The notes: generated by a model not told the origin, from the letters alone. 64,000 bases of DNA from Caballeronia arvi (GCF_001544695.2 NZ_FCOM02000031.1:29257-93256); one strand, 5' to 3'; shown: positions 45,951 to 55,022, numbered from the stretch's first letter. Numbers and translations are program-made.

Positions 45951-46751
45951 ATGAAACTGTCCACGCTGAAGAAGCTCGTCGCCGCCAGCCTGATCGGCGC
46001 GGCATTCACGGCCGTCACGACCGCCGCCCACGCCGACGACCTGCTCGATCAGGTCAAGCAGCGCGGCACGCTGCGCGTCGGTCTCGAAGGCACCTTCCCG
46101 CCGTTCAACTCCAAGACGCCGGCGGGCGAACTGGTCGGCTTCGATGTCGATATCGCCAAGGCCGTCGCCGCCAAGCTCGGCGTGAAGCCCGAGTTCGTGA
46201 CGACTGAATGGAGCGGCATCATCGCGGGCCTGCAGGCGGGCAAGTTCGACGTGATCGTGAACCAGGTCGGCATCACGGACGCGCGCAAGCAGACGCTCGA
46301 CTTCTCGCCGGCGTACACGTATTCGAACGCGCAGCTGATCCAGCGCAAGGACGACACGCGTGAGTTCAAGTCGCTCGAAGAGCTGAAAGGCAAGAAGCTC
46401 GGCGTGGCGCTCGGCACGAACTATATGGACATGGCGAAGGCCGTGCCGGGCATCGACGTGAAAACGTATCCGGGTGCGCCGGAATATCTGCGCGATCTCG
46501 CCGCCGGCCGGCTCGACGCGGCGCTCAACGACCGCCTGATGCTCGCGTATCTGACGAAGAACTCGAATCTGCCGCTGCGTCCGGGCTCGAACGTCGGCGC
46601 GGGCAATCCGTCGGGCATTCCGTTCAAGAAGGGCAATCCGAAGTTCGCGAAGGCGATCTCCGACGCCATGAACCAGCTCGAAGCGGACGGCACGTTCACG
46701 AAGATCTCGGACAAGTGGTTCGGCATCGACGTGACCAAGCCGGCGAAGTAA
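45951..46751 (+). CDS. Cystine-type ABC transporter substrate-binding protein
   Basis: A 266-residue periplasmic protein. Signal peptide (MKLSTLKKLVAASL to THAADD-like cleavage near residue 24) is followed by GTLRVGLEGTFPPF, VIVNQVGITDARKQTLDFS, GVALGTNYMDMA and ISDKWFGIDVTK. These match E. coli TcyJ (FliY), the cystine-binding protein, unusually well. The start follows AAGAGGAG. The permease follows after a terminator-like hairpin. No ATPase gene is present nearby. Confidence 0.9.
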   Translation: MKLSTLKKLVAASLIGAAFTAVTTAAHADDLLDQVKQRGTLRVGLEGTFPPFNSKTPAGELVGFDVDIAKAVAAKLGVKPEFVTTEWSGIIAGLQAGKFDVIVNQVGITDARKQTLDFSPAYTYSNAQLIQRKDDTREFKSLEELKGKKLGVALGTNYMDMAKAVPGIDVKTYPGAPEYLRDLAAGRLDAALNDRLMLAYLTKNSNLPLRPGSNVGAGNPSGIPFKKGNPKFAKAISDAMNQLEADGTFTKISDKWFGIDVTKPAK

Positions 46752-46775
46752 GCAGCGCCGCTTGCGGCGTCGCGA

Positions 46776-46809
46776 GGGCGGCATCGTCATGGTGCCGCCC
46801 TTCTCTTTT
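46776..46809 (+). terminator. Terminator-like hairpin between binding protein and permease
   Basis: GGGCGGCA (46776-46783) pairs with TGCCGCCC (46793-46800) around a 9-nt loop, followed by TTCTCTTTT. It lies 24 bp after the binding-protein stop, so it may reduce permease expression relative to the binding protein, a common arrangement in ABC operons. Confidence 0.75.
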
Positions 46810-46876
46810 GCAGACTCGGTTTAATATGTGCCGATTTGTTTCGCTTCAGCTCCGTTTCAGTCAACGCGTTTCTTAA

Positions 46877-47536
46877 ATGTCCACGACATCACTGCTCGTT
46901 CAATCGGCGCCCGTACTGGCGCAAGGCGCGCTTCTGACGATCAAGTTCGCGCTCTATTCGATGTTCTTCGGCCTCATCGCGGCCGTCGTGCTGGCGTTGA
47001 TGGGCATCAGCCAGAACCGCGCGCTCGTCGCGATCGGGCGCTGCTACGTCAGCGTGATGCGCGGCACGCCGTTGCTCGTGCAGATTTTCGTCATCTATTA
47101 CGGCTTGCCGAGCATCGGGATTTCGCTCGAACCGACGCCTGCGGGCGTGATCGCGCTGTCTGCAAACGTCGCGGCGTATCTGTCCGAAAGCATGCGCGGC
47201 GCGATTCTCGGCATTCATGCCGGGCAGTGGCTCGCGGCCTATAGCCTCGGGTTGTCGCGCGTGCAGACGCTGCGTTACGTGATCGGGCCCCAGGCGCTGC
47301 GCATCGCGGTGCCGAGCCTGTCGAACAGCCTCATCAGTCTGATCAAGGACACGTCGCTCGTCTCGGTGATCACCGTGACCGAACTCTTGCGCAGCGCGCA
47401 GGAAGTGATCGCGGCGACCTATCAGCCGCTGCCGCTCTATCTCGCGGCGGCGTTCGTGTACTGGATTCTCTGCAGCGTGCTCGAATTCGTGCAGCGGATT
47501 TTCGAGCGGCGTCTCGCGTTGCCGGGACGCCACTGA
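46877..47536 (+). CDS. Polar amino-acid (cystine-type) ABC permease
   Basis: A 219-residue inner-membrane permease of the HisMQ/TcyL family: GALLTIKFALYSMFFGL, RGTPLLVQIFVIYYGLPSIGI, SANVAAYLSESMRGAI, the EAA loop GQWLAAYSLGLSRVQTLRYVIGPQA and LIKDTSLVSVITVTELL. All are close to E. coli TcyL. The ATPase expected in such a set is absent from both sides; the next gene is convergent, with a 4-bp gap. Confidence 0.93.
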   Translation: MSTTSLLVQSAPVLAQGALLTIKFALYSMFFGLIAAVVLALMGISQNRALVAIGRCYVSVMRGTPLLVQIFVIYYGLPSIGISLEPTPAGVIALSANVAAYLSESMRGAILGIHAGQWLAAYSLGLSRVQTLRYVIGPQALRIAVPSLSNSLISLIKDTSLVSVITVTELLRSAQEVIAATYQPLPLYLAAAFVYWILCSVLEFVQRIFERRLALPGRH

Positions 47537-47540
47537 CGCT

Positions 47541-48533
47541 TTAGTCCCGTTCGAAAGGAAACTTGAGCTTCAGATCGCGTCGTGCCGCGTCGATGATCGC
47601 GATCATGCGCATCGACGTCGCGTGCGACATCACCGGGCTTTCGGTTTCTCCGGCGCGCAACAGCTCGCAGAAATGCGCGGTTTCGTAGTTGAGGCCGCCG
47701 CCCGTGAAAGGCTCGTCGAGCTCGATCGTGCGGCCATCCGCATACGCGATGGTCGCGCGCGCCGGATTCCACCAGTTTTCGTGAATGGTCACCGTGCCGA
47801 GCGTGCCGCCGATCAGCGCATCGCCGCGGCCTTGCAGATCGAGTCCGCAAAAAAGTTGCGCGATCCCGCGTTCGTGGCGCACGTTGAGGCTCGCGAACAC
47901 GTCGACGCCGGTCGCGCCCAATCGGCCGATGGTCTGCACGTCCAGCGCCTCGCCGAGCCAGTCGACTGCGAGAAACGCCTCGTAAATGCCGATGTCGAGC
48001 AACGCGCCGCCGCCCGCTTCCAGCGAGAACGACGGATGGTCGAGCGGCACGTTCGCCATCGAGCAGCCCGCGCGCACGAGACCGATTTCGCCGATCGGAT
48101 CGCTTTCCAGATGCTCGCGCAGCCGCCGGTACAGCGGATAAAACGGCGGCTTCATCGCTTCCATGAAGAGAAGCTTCGCCGCGCGCGCCGCGTCGATCAT
48201 GCCCTGCAGCGCGCGCGCATTCACGGCAGCGGGCTTCTCGCACAGCACGGGCTTGCCCGCCGCGAACGCGCGCAACGCGTATTCCGGATGGCTGTCCTGC
48301 AAGGTCGCGATGTAGAGCGCGTCGATATGCCCGAGCATCGCATCGAAGTCGGCGAATGCGTGCGCGTCGAACGCTTCGGCGAGCGCGCGCGCCGTTTCCT
48401 CGCGACGCGAACAGACGCCCGCGAGCCGCGCGCCTTCGACATGCGCGAGGCTGTCGGCGAAGCGCCGCGCGATGCGCCCCGCGCCGACGATGCCCCAGCG
48501 TATCGTCGCTCCCTCGATGTTGGTATTGCTCAA
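47541..48533 (-). CDS. Gfo/Idh/MocA family oxidoreductase
   Basis: A 330-residue NAD(P)-dependent oxidoreductase acting on sugars or inositol-like substrates. RWGIVGAGRIARRFADSL is the nucleotide-binding loop, and GKPVLCEKPAAVNARAL carries the conserved EKP lysine. GGALLDIGIYEAFLAVDWLG fits the C-terminal domain. No suitable ATG exists near the domain start. A TTG at 48533 follows GGAGGCAGGA at ideal spacing, so I use it; a much longer reading frame upstream is not credible. Substrate is unknown. Confidence 0.88.
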   Translation of the reverse strand: MSNTNIEGATIRWGIVGAGRIARRFADSLAHVEGARLAGVCSRREETARALAEAFDAHAFADFDAMLGHIDALYIATLQDSHPEYALRAFAAGKPVLCEKPAAVNARALQGMIDAARAAKLLFMEAMKPPFYPLYRRLREHLESDPIGEIGLVRAGCSMANVPLDHPSFSLEAGGGALLDIGIYEAFLAVDWLGEALDVQTIGRLGATGVDVFASLNVRHERGIAQLFCGLDLQGRGDALIGGTLGTVTIHENWWNPARATIAYADGRTIELDEPFTGGGLNYETAHFCELLRAGETESPVMSHATSMRMIAIIDAARRDLKLKFPFERD

Positions 48534-48630
48534 TCCTGCCTCCGTGCGCAGCGTTTGTCGTGCGGCGATTGTGCCTGAACACGGCGTGTCACGAATCCGC
48601 GCCCGCGCCCGCGCACGACGCACGCACGAC

Positions 48631-48656
48631 AAAAAGCCGGGACATGTCCCGGCTCC
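48631..48656 (-). terminator. Rho-independent terminator after the GntR gene
   Basis: AGCCGGGACATGTCCCGGCT (48635-48654) is a perfect palindrome, followed by a T5 run on the minus strand. It lies about 60 bp beyond the stop of the GntR regulator. Confidence 0.9.
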
Positions 48657-48717
48657 ATGCTCGATCATGCTCAAAACTGCATCGACACAAACCAACCGGT
48701 CGAGTCGACGCCTCGCT

Positions 48718-49470
48718 TCAGGCGCCCGCGGACGCGTTCACGTTCGGCGCTGCGGGCTGGCTGCTCACGCGCTCCAGCGAGAACGCGCGGCCCACTTCCT
48801 CCGCGGCCAGATCGACGAGCGCGCGCGTCGCGGTTTCGGCGGCGGCGGAATCCTTCGCCTCGATCGCCTCGACGACACTCTTCTGCGCCGCGAGCGTCGC
48901 CTCGCGCACGGACTCGATGCCGTCGACGATCGGATTCACCGTCACGAGCGCCCCGCGCACGATCGCCGTCATCTGGCGAAAGAACTGGTTCCCGCTCGCC
49001 GCGACGATGCGCGTATGCAGCACCTCGTCGGCCGCCTGATATTCCGGCTCGCCCACCTGCAGGCGCGAGAGCGTATCGAACGCGTCGCGGATGCCGGCGA
49101 TCTCGTCGGGGGTCGCGCGCGCGGCAGCGAGCGCTGCGGCGCGCGGCTCGATCAGCATGCGGAATTCGATTACATCGCGCAAAAATGTCTGATCCGGCTT
49201 CGCGCGAAAGCGCCAGCTCACCACATCTTCGTCGATGAGACGCCAGTCGCTCATCGGACGAATACGGGTGCCGGTTTTCGGCCGCACGTCCAGCATGTGC
49301 CGCGCGAGCAACATCGACAGCGCCTCGCGCATGACGGTGCGGCTCACGTCGAACTCCTTCGAGAGGATGTCCTGCGGTGGCAGTATCGCGCCATATTTTT
49401 GCTCGACGATGCCGGAGACGAGTCCGTCCATGACCTTCGCCACCAGCGATCGCTCTTTGTTTTCATCCAT
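48718..49470 (-). CDS. FadR-type GntR family transcriptional regulator
   Basis: A 250-residue repressor. An N-terminal GntR winged helix (AILPPQDILSKEFDVSRTVMREALSML) precedes an all-helical FCD ligand-binding domain (FLRDVIEFRMLIEPRAAALAAARA; DEVLHTRIVAASGNQFF) with metal- and ligand-binding histidine and aspartate positions. Such regulators often respond to sugar acids or organic acids. The start MDENKERSL is set by domain position; the frame continues upstream without similarity. The 184-bp gap to the oxidoreductase gene leaves open whether that gene is a target. Confidence 0.92.
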   Translation of the reverse strand: MDENKERSLVAKVMDGLVSGIVEQKYGAILPPQDILSKEFDVSRTVMREALSMLLARHMLDVRPKTGTRIRPMSDWRLIDEDVVSWRFRAKPDQTFLRDVIEFRMLIEPRAAALAAARATPDEIAGIRDAFDTLSRLQVGEPEYQAADEVLHTRIVAASGNQFFRQMTAIVRGALVTVNPIVDGIESVREATLAAQKSVVEAIEAKDSAAAETATRALVDLAAEEVGRAFSLERVSSQPAAPNVNASAGA

Positions 49471-49953
49471 CTCGCTTCTCCCCTTCTTGCCTGTTCCGTA
49501 GCCGTGTATATGAGCGCATCGCTTTCGCTTCCCCGGGCTGCGAAAGGCACGACGGGTTCCCGACAGGTCCATTCGTCGTGCTTGATACGTTGCGTCTTCG
49601 TTGCTTCGAATGCCAGTGAGGAATTTCCTGACAGGGTATTCCCTCTGACCTCGATATCGCAGTTTCGTTTTTTCTCTTTTTGCCGCTGCACGTGCATCTG
49701 CTGCGCTCGCGCCGCGCGCGCGCAGGCATTCATCAGGGAAACTGAAGAATGGCGGCGTCGCAGCGCGGCGTGTACGTTTATTTCCGGCCCGACTTCTCCT
49801 CGGACCGATCATGCACTCATTTGAGCAAGCATCCAGTGGGCTTTCTGTGCGAACGCGAACGCAAGCCTGCTGGCATGGGCCATTTGTATGATCGGATGGT
49901 TTGGACGAAAGCGCCGTGGCGCGGTGCAGCGCAGGGATTTGTCAGCGCTATGC
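49471..49953. other. Intergenic region between GT4 and GntR genes
   Basis: 483 bp without a supported gene. It should contain the GntR promoter on the minus strand. An imperfect dyad GAGGAAT...GTATTCCCTC occurs at about 49617-49647. A CG-alternating stretch near 49709-49724 (CGCGCGCGCG type) may be structurally unusual. I recognise no known operator. Confidence 0.45.
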
Positions 49954-51105
49954 TTAAATCGCGCCATCTTGCGTGCGCGTGCGTCGGGAATCGATCGTCG
50001 CCTGGCGGCGCCGCATCGATTCGCGCTCGGCGAGTGTGTGCTGATAGATCGCCATGTACTCGGCGCTCACTCTTTCGACTGACAACTGCGGCAGATTTTG
50101 CCGCGCGCGCGCCGCGAACTGGTCGCGCGCCGGCCGGTCGAGCAGAAGCCAGTGCAACTTCTCCGCCGCCTGCGCGATATCGCCTGCGGGCACGAGCACG
50201 CCTGCCGCGCCGTCGTCGAGCATTTCGGGGATGCCGCCCACGCGGGTCGCGACGATCGCGCAGCCCGCCTCGCGCGCCTCGGCGATCACGAGCGGGCCGG
50301 GGTCCTGATGCGAGAGCAGCGCGAACACGTCGGCGCCCGCGAAGTACGGCCGCGCATCGGCGACGAAACCCGTGAAGTGCGTGACAGCCGCGATGCCCAG
50401 TTCGGCCGCGAGCGCTTCCAGCGAACCGCGATCGGGGCCTTCACCGACGAGATAGAGATGCGGCTCCGGCATGAACTCGCGCTCGCTCTCGGACTGCTCG
50501 CGCACGAGCGCGAATGCTTGCAGCAAATCCGCGATGCCCTTCCTGCGGTACATGCCCGCGACGCAGACGATATTCGGATGCCTGAGGCGCACCGGCTTCG
50601 CGGCCGGGCGGCACACGAGGCGCGGCGCAGCCACGGCGCCGTTGAGCACCACCGACAGACGCTCGGACCCGATGCCGTGCGCCTCGAGATCCATCGCGAC
50701 CGCGCGGCTCACAGCCACCATCCGATCGCCGGCGCGCACGAGCGACGCGCTTTTCTGCAGCTCGTGATGCACCGTGGTGACGAGCGCGAAGCGCCGCCGC
50801 ATGCTGCCGAAACGCGAAATGAGCGCACCCGTCATCATGTGCGCGTGCACGATGTCCGGATCGAAACGATCGATGAGACGATTGAAGCCCGCGATCATCG
50901 ACGGCACGCGCCACGGCTGCCGCGACTGCTGCAGCGGAATATGCGTGATGCCGTGACGCCGCAGGAGCGGTTCGAAGCCGCCGCCGGACGATGCGACCAC
51001 GACATCCTGGCCCATGCGCGCCTGGACGCAGGCGAGATCGACCATCATGTTGACGGTGCCGTTACCGATCATCTGCGCGTGATTGGCGAGGTGGACTATT
51101 CGCAT
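49954..51105 (-). CDS. Glycosyltransferase family 4
   Basis: A 383-residue GT-B retaining glycosyltransferase. The N-terminal domain has MRIVHLANHAQMIGNGTVNMMVDLA and DIVHAHMMTGALISRFG; the C-terminal domain carries GEGPDRGSLEALAAELGI and the nucleotide-sugar motif HQDPGPLVIAEAREAGCAIVATRVGG. A role in polysaccharide or LPS assembly is expected, but no partner polysaccharide gene is adjacent. The closest related function is the priming transferase at 55-56.5 kb. The C-terminal 30 residues are basic and not conserved. Confidence 0.9.
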   Translation of the reverse strand: MRIVHLANHAQMIGNGTVNMMVDLACVQARMGQDVVVASSGGGFEPLLRRHGITHIPLQQSRQPWRVPSMIAGFNRLIDRFDPDIVHAHMMTGALISRFGSMRRRFALVTTVHHELQKSASLVRAGDRMVAVSRAVAMDLEAHGIGSERLSVVLNGAVAAPRLVCRPAAKPVRLRHPNIVCVAGMYRRKGIADLLQAFALVREQSESEREFMPEPHLYLVGEGPDRGSLEALAAELGIAAVTHFTGFVADARPYFAGADVFALLSHQDPGPLVIAEAREAGCAIVATRVGGIPEMLDDGAAGVLVPAGDIAQAAEKLHWLLLDRPARDQFAARARQNLPQLSVERVSAEYMAIYQHTLAERESMRRRQATIDSRRTRTQDGAI

Positions 51106-51289
51106 GAGAAGAGCTGTCTATGCGCGCGCCGGCCCATGCCGGCGGCGTCGTTCTTATTGTTTCGAGGACGCGTTTCGAAGCGGCTCGCGCCGCCTTGTTC
51201 GTTGTTCTTGCCTCGATGCCCGACGGTCCACGCCTTGGGTGCTGCTGACTGCGGATTGTTTCCTTTCGCTGACGGTTATTCGGTAGCGC

Positions 51290-51826
51290 CTAGAGCAACT
51301 CGTAGGTGTTCTTCGCATAGTCCTCGGCGGCGTACTGCGGCTTGCTCGCGCCGAATGCTTCGCGTGGCTGACGGCTTTTTCTCGTCAGACCGATATACGG
51401 CATGCCGTGCTCGAGAAACGGCCCTTCTGTCTTGCGAAAGCCGAATGCTTCGTAGAACCCGCGCAGGCTCACCGGCGCGGTAAGGCGCACACAGCGGCCG
51501 GGCCAGCGCTCGGCGGCCACCGCGAGCACGCGTTCGATCAATGCGTGCGCCGTGCCGTCGCCGCGGCGCAGCGGGCTCGTCAGGATTTTGTCGACCACCA
51601 CTTCCGGATCGTCCGGATCGCCGGCGTGAATGCGCGCATAGGCGAGCACGGGCATCGAACGCGCCATATCTTCTGCTGCGAAAACGTGGGTGCCTGTTTC
51701 GTCGCGGCCATCTGCATCGAGATGGACATGCGATTGTTCGACGACGAACACCGCACTGCGCGCGCGCAAAATCAAATAAAGCTCACGCGCAGTGAGTTGT
51801 TCGAAATCCAGCGTTTTCCAGTTCAT
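51290..51826 (-). CDS. GNAT family N-acetyltransferase (ElaA-like)
   Basis: A 178-residue acetyltransferase. LYLILRARSAVFVVEQ at the N-terminus matches ElaA-type GNATs. The acetyl-CoA loop region appears as LRRGDGTAHALIERVLAVAAERWPG, and FYEAFGFRKTEGPFLEHGMPYIGLTR completes the family pattern. The substrate is unknown. The last 20 residues extend past the family core. It is divergent from the DUF1839 gene. Confidence 0.9.
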   Translation of the reverse strand: MNWKTLDFEQLTARELYLILRARSAVFVVEQSHVHLDADGRDETGTHVFAAEDMARSMPVLAYARIHAGDPDDPEVVVDKILTSPLRRGDGTAHALIERVLAVAAERWPGRCVRLTAPVSLRGFYEAFGFRKTEGPFLEHGMPYIGLTRKSRQPREAFGASKPQYAAEDYAKNTYELL

Positions 51827-52202
51827 CGATTATCTCCATGCTTTACCGGTAATAACCGGCGTTGCGACGGTTGAACGTTACGTTCCGACCGGTCTTAATT
51901 CAGTGCGCCATCGCACCGACCCAGTCCGCGTGCGCCTTTCAAATAGGATCGACCACACGCAAGAAGGCGTCCCGGGGAAAAAGACGCCTGCGCGGCCATT
52001 CGAATGCTCACGCGGCAGCCCGCAATGCGGACCGCCGCGCGCGCTCGCTTTGCGTCGATAGCACTCGCGTAATACGGCACCTTCATGGGAAAATCACAAT
52101 GCATACCGCCATCGGACGCGACAGAGACGCACAACTAAAAATCCATTCGCTCTTGTGCGCATGCGGTATCGGATGCCGGTATTTCCGGCCCGAGGTCATG
52201 GC
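51827..52202. other. Divergent region between GNAT and DUF1839 genes
   Basis: A 376-bp region. Near the GNAT start are short dyads including TTACCGGTAA. A GGCGTC/GACGCC inverted repeat (51966-51971 and 51983-51988) encloses an 11-nt loop without a T-run. The right end holds the 35-codon ORF described separately. No recognised operator. Confidence 0.45.
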
Positions 52203-52206
52203 ATGA
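52099..52206 (+). CDS. Possible 35-residue leader ORF coupled to the DUF1839 gene
   Basis: An ATG at 52099 opens a 35-codon frame containing three cysteines (LCACGIGCRYF). Its TGA overlaps the DUF1839 ATG as ATGA. Its own ribosome site is weak (TGGGAA). A coupled leader peptide is possible, but a frame this short can arise by chance. I recognise no family. Confidence 0.25.
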   Translation: MHTAIGRDRDAQLKIHSLLCACGIGCRYFRPEVMA

Positions 52207-53249
52207 GCGCGTTCCATACGAGCGGTGTGACGAATTCAGGCGCGAGTCGTTCACGCGTCGTGTCGCTCGATCCTCTGCGCATGCGCGCGCGCCGTCATCA
52301 TGCTCACGCGCTGCATCGCGGCGAGCGCATCTGGCGCGAAGGCTTCGCGCCCATCGATCTTTGGATAGAACTCCTGCACGGCAACGGACTCGAGCCGCGC
52401 GCGGCCCTTGCATTCACCGTTGCGCAGGACTTCGAAGCCGATCAGTTCACGCTCGGCAAGCTCCCGTACGAAGATATCGAGAAGCTCTATGGCCTGCAGG
52501 TGCATGAGCTCTCCATGTTCGATTCGCTCGAAGAGCGCGCGCTCGTCCAGACGCGCCGCGGGAACACCATACTCGTCGAAGTGGATGCGTTCTTTCTGCC
52601 CGACATGCGCACCGTTTCGTATCGGCGTGAGCATGCGAAAACGACCATCGGCATCGACGTGATCGATCCGGACGCGCGGCGTCTCGGCTACTTTCATCAC
52701 ACGGGATATCACTTGCTCGACGGCGATGATTACGACGGCATATTGCGCCCCGGCGCGACGCACGATGCGCATCGAACGCGCGGGTCCGCGCTCTTTCCTC
52801 ACGTGGAATTCGTGAAGCGCGTGAAGGATCCGCTGGCGGGCACGCCGCTCGCCGAAATCTCGGCGGATCTGTTGTGCATGCATCTTTTGCGGCGCCCGAT
52901 GCACAACCCCATTTCACGCTGGCGCGCGGCTTTTCCCGAACATGTCGATGCGATGATCGCGCGCGGCGAAGCCTATACGCATTTGTACGCGTTCAATGTG
53001 ATGAGGCAGCTCGGCGCGAACTTCGAACTGCTTGCGCACTATCTGCACTGGATGCGCGAGCAAGGTTTCGATATTCCCGTTCAGACGCATGCGGGCGCAC
53101 GCAAGATCGCAAGCGAGACGATGGTCATGCAATGCCGCCTCGCGCGCGCCATTTCGCGCGGACGTCGCGAGCTTTGCGAGGCGTCGTTCGACATCATCGA
53201 AGACACGTACGAGCGCGTCATTCCTTCTCTCGCGGATATCGTTTGCTGA
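52203..53249 (+). CDS. DUF1839 family protein
   Basis: A 348-residue soluble protein that I assign to the uncharacterised DUF1839 family. Visible motifs include NGLEPRAALAFTVAQDFEADQFTLGKLP, GLQVHELSMFDSLEER, EVDAFFLPDMRTVSYRREHAKTTIGID and GYFHHTGYHLLDGDDYDGI. There is no signal peptide or transmembrane segment. From memory, family members sit near amino acid:carrier-protein ligase and acyl-carrier-protein genes in other Burkholderiales and rhizobia. Neither is in this window. A GAGG site lies 7 nt before the ATG at 52203. Function unknown. Confidence 0.8.
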   Translation: MSAFHTSGVTNSGASRSRVVSLDPLRMRARRHHAHALHRGERIWREGFAPIDLWIELLHGNGLEPRAALAFTVAQDFEADQFTLGKLPYEDIEKLYGLQVHELSMFDSLEERALVQTRRGNTILVEVDAFFLPDMRTVSYRREHAKTTIGIDVIDPDARRLGYFHHTGYHLLDGDDYDGILRPGATHDAHRTRGSALFPHVEFVKRVKDPLAGTPLAEISADLLCMHLLRRPMHNPISRWRAAFPEHVDAMIARGEAYTHLYAFNVMRQLGANFELLAHYLHWMREQGFDIPVQTHAGARKIASETMVMQCRLARAISRGRRELCEASFDIIEDTYERVIPSLADIVC

Positions 53250-54263
53250 CTGCGTTCACGCGCGTTTGAGCGCCCATTTACCGGTTCAGCAAACGCTTGC
53301 TGCAAAAACACATTCGAGGCCCTGTTTCAAGGGGTTTTTCATTCGCTTACCTGCGCGACGGATATTCGTCCGGATGACCTCTTGATGTCTTTGCCGCAAT
53401 TTATTTAAAGCGGCTCCCGCGCTGCTTAATCAGTTCCGCATGAGATTGTCCGCGATGAAACATTTCGCGACGCGTTTCGTCGGCGTGAAAGACGGCCCGA
53501 GACACACACATCCGATGAAATGCGTGCAAACGTTCACGCAGGAACACGTTCCTTCGTGCGTCGCGCCCCGTGCCGCAAGCCTGCCGGGGCTCTGTGGGCC
53601 ACTACACGCTCGATACGCCGCCACCGATGCAGGAATGCGCGTGGCGTAGCGCACGTATTTTTCGGAACGTGCAATGGGCGCAACGTTTCTGCTTCAGGCA
53701 ACGCCTCGCGCCAGGGATTTCACGTTTCCCCCAAACCCACGCCCGGCAAGGCTTTGCGGGGAATCAAGAGCGACGGAAAATAACGCGCGTTCGATAGCCC
53801 ACTCAGCGCATGAAACACAGATGAATCATTTTTCAATGTCCCTACGAAAGAAGGTGCCCTTTTGAAGGGGCGTCGGCGTGTGAGGCCTGTCGCACGGTGA
53901 TTAGATTCATCTGAAACCTCATTTGAGACGATTGCCCTGATGAAACTCATCGGGACACACGGCTATTCCTAAGACCACCCTTGTTCAATACTGAAACAAA
54001 AACGCTGCGCTGCGCTGCATCACGAAAATCTGATCCGCTATGAGGCCCCGCCAGCATTGCGATTGCCCGCATTGGCACAGTCCTCGCTAATAGAGACGCG
54101 CAACCCGAACCGACGCGAACAACAAAATCGATTCACGCGCCGACGGGCCGCTACGGGGCTGATGTGACGGTCTTCCTGTCTGGTCGCACGCGACTTATTC
54201 GGAAAGACCCCATCAGTAAATAAAAGTGAAGCGCAACGCGCGAAGTTTCGAGAGAGAACAATC
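53250..54263. other. One-kilobase region without a supported gene
   Basis: About 1 kb of lower GC (near 45% around 53881-53940) than the surrounding coding DNA. Short open frames on both strands lack ribosome sites, family similarity and codon bias. Near 53320-53339 is a weak terminator-like element (CCCTGTTTCAAGGGG then T5) that may end the DUF1839 transcript. A GCACGT/ACGTGC dyad lies at 53651-53672, and a triple GCTGCG run near 54003. The right part must hold the promoter of the Crp/Fnr-type gene. A small RNA or long leader is possible. Confidence 0.5.
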
Positions 54264-55010
54264 ATGCTGACCCTCCAGTCCGACCTGCACGGCAATCACC
54301 TGCTCGGCGCACTTCCGGCGCACGAATGGCAAGCACTCACGCCGCATCTCGAACTCGTGCAACTGCGCACCGAGCAGTTGCTGTGCGATTCGGGCCAGCG
54401 CATCCACCACGTCTATTTCCCGACGACGGCGATCATCTCGCTGCTTCACACGATGGAAGACGGCGGTTCGGTCGAAATCGCCGCCGTGGGCCGCGAAGGC
54501 ATGACCGGCGTGCCCGTGCTGACCGGCGGCGAAACGATGCCGACGCGCGTGCAGGTGCAGTGCCCCGGCTTCGCGTATCGCATGAGCGCGCAAGCCCTGC
54601 GCGAGCAGTTCGGCCGCTCTGACTTTCTGCGCCGCCTGATGCTCCTTTATATGCAGGCTCTGCTCACCCAGGTCGCGCAGACGGCCGCGTGCAACCGCCA
54701 TCATTCGCTGAACAAGCAACTTTGCCGCTGGCTGCTGATCGAAATCGACCGTACCGCGTCGAACGAACTGCAAGTCACGCAGCAACTCATCGCCGACATG
54801 CTGGGCGTGCGCCGCGAAGGCGTGACCGAAGCGGCGGGCAAGCTTCATGACGCGGGTCTCATCCATCACAGCCGCGGCTGCATCAAGGTCGTGGATCGCG
54901 AGGGCCTCGAAGCCCGCGCCTGCGAGTGCTACGGTCTCGTCAAGCGCGAATTCGACCGGCTGCTCCCGCGTCTTCGTGCAACCGAGGCAGCAACGGCCTC
55001 GAGCGTTTAA
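54264..55010 (+). CDS. Crp/Fnr family transcriptional regulator
   Basis: A 248-residue regulator with an N-terminal cyclic-nucleotide-binding-like beta barrel (LVQLRTEQLLCDSGQRIHHVYFPTTAIISLLHTMEDGGSVEIAAVGREGM) and a C-terminal Crp-type winged helix (LQVTQQLIADMLGVRREGVTEAAGKLHDAGLI). It lacks the Fnr four-cysteine N-terminus, and the cAMP pocket residues are not evident, so the effector is unknown. It lies 12 bp upstream of an exopolysaccharide priming transferase, which suggests control of, or co-expression with, polysaccharide synthesis. Confidence 0.92.
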   Translation: MLTLQSDLHGNHLLGALPAHEWQALTPHLELVQLRTEQLLCDSGQRIHHVYFPTTAIISLLHTMEDGGSVEIAAVGREGMTGVPVLTGGETMPTRVQVQCPGFAYRMSAQALREQFGRSDFLRRLMLLYMQALLTQVAQTAACNRHHSLNKQLCRWLLIEIDRTASNELQVTQQLIADMLGVRREGVTEAAGKLHDAGLIHHSRGCIKVVDREGLEARACECYGLVKREFDRLLPRLRATEAATASSV

Positions 55011-55022
55011 CGGTCTGGATTA

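Noticed and set aside
53440..53865. Short open frames of 60-87 codons in the 1-kb gap
   Set aside because: No ribosome sites, no family similarity, mutually overlapping in several frames.
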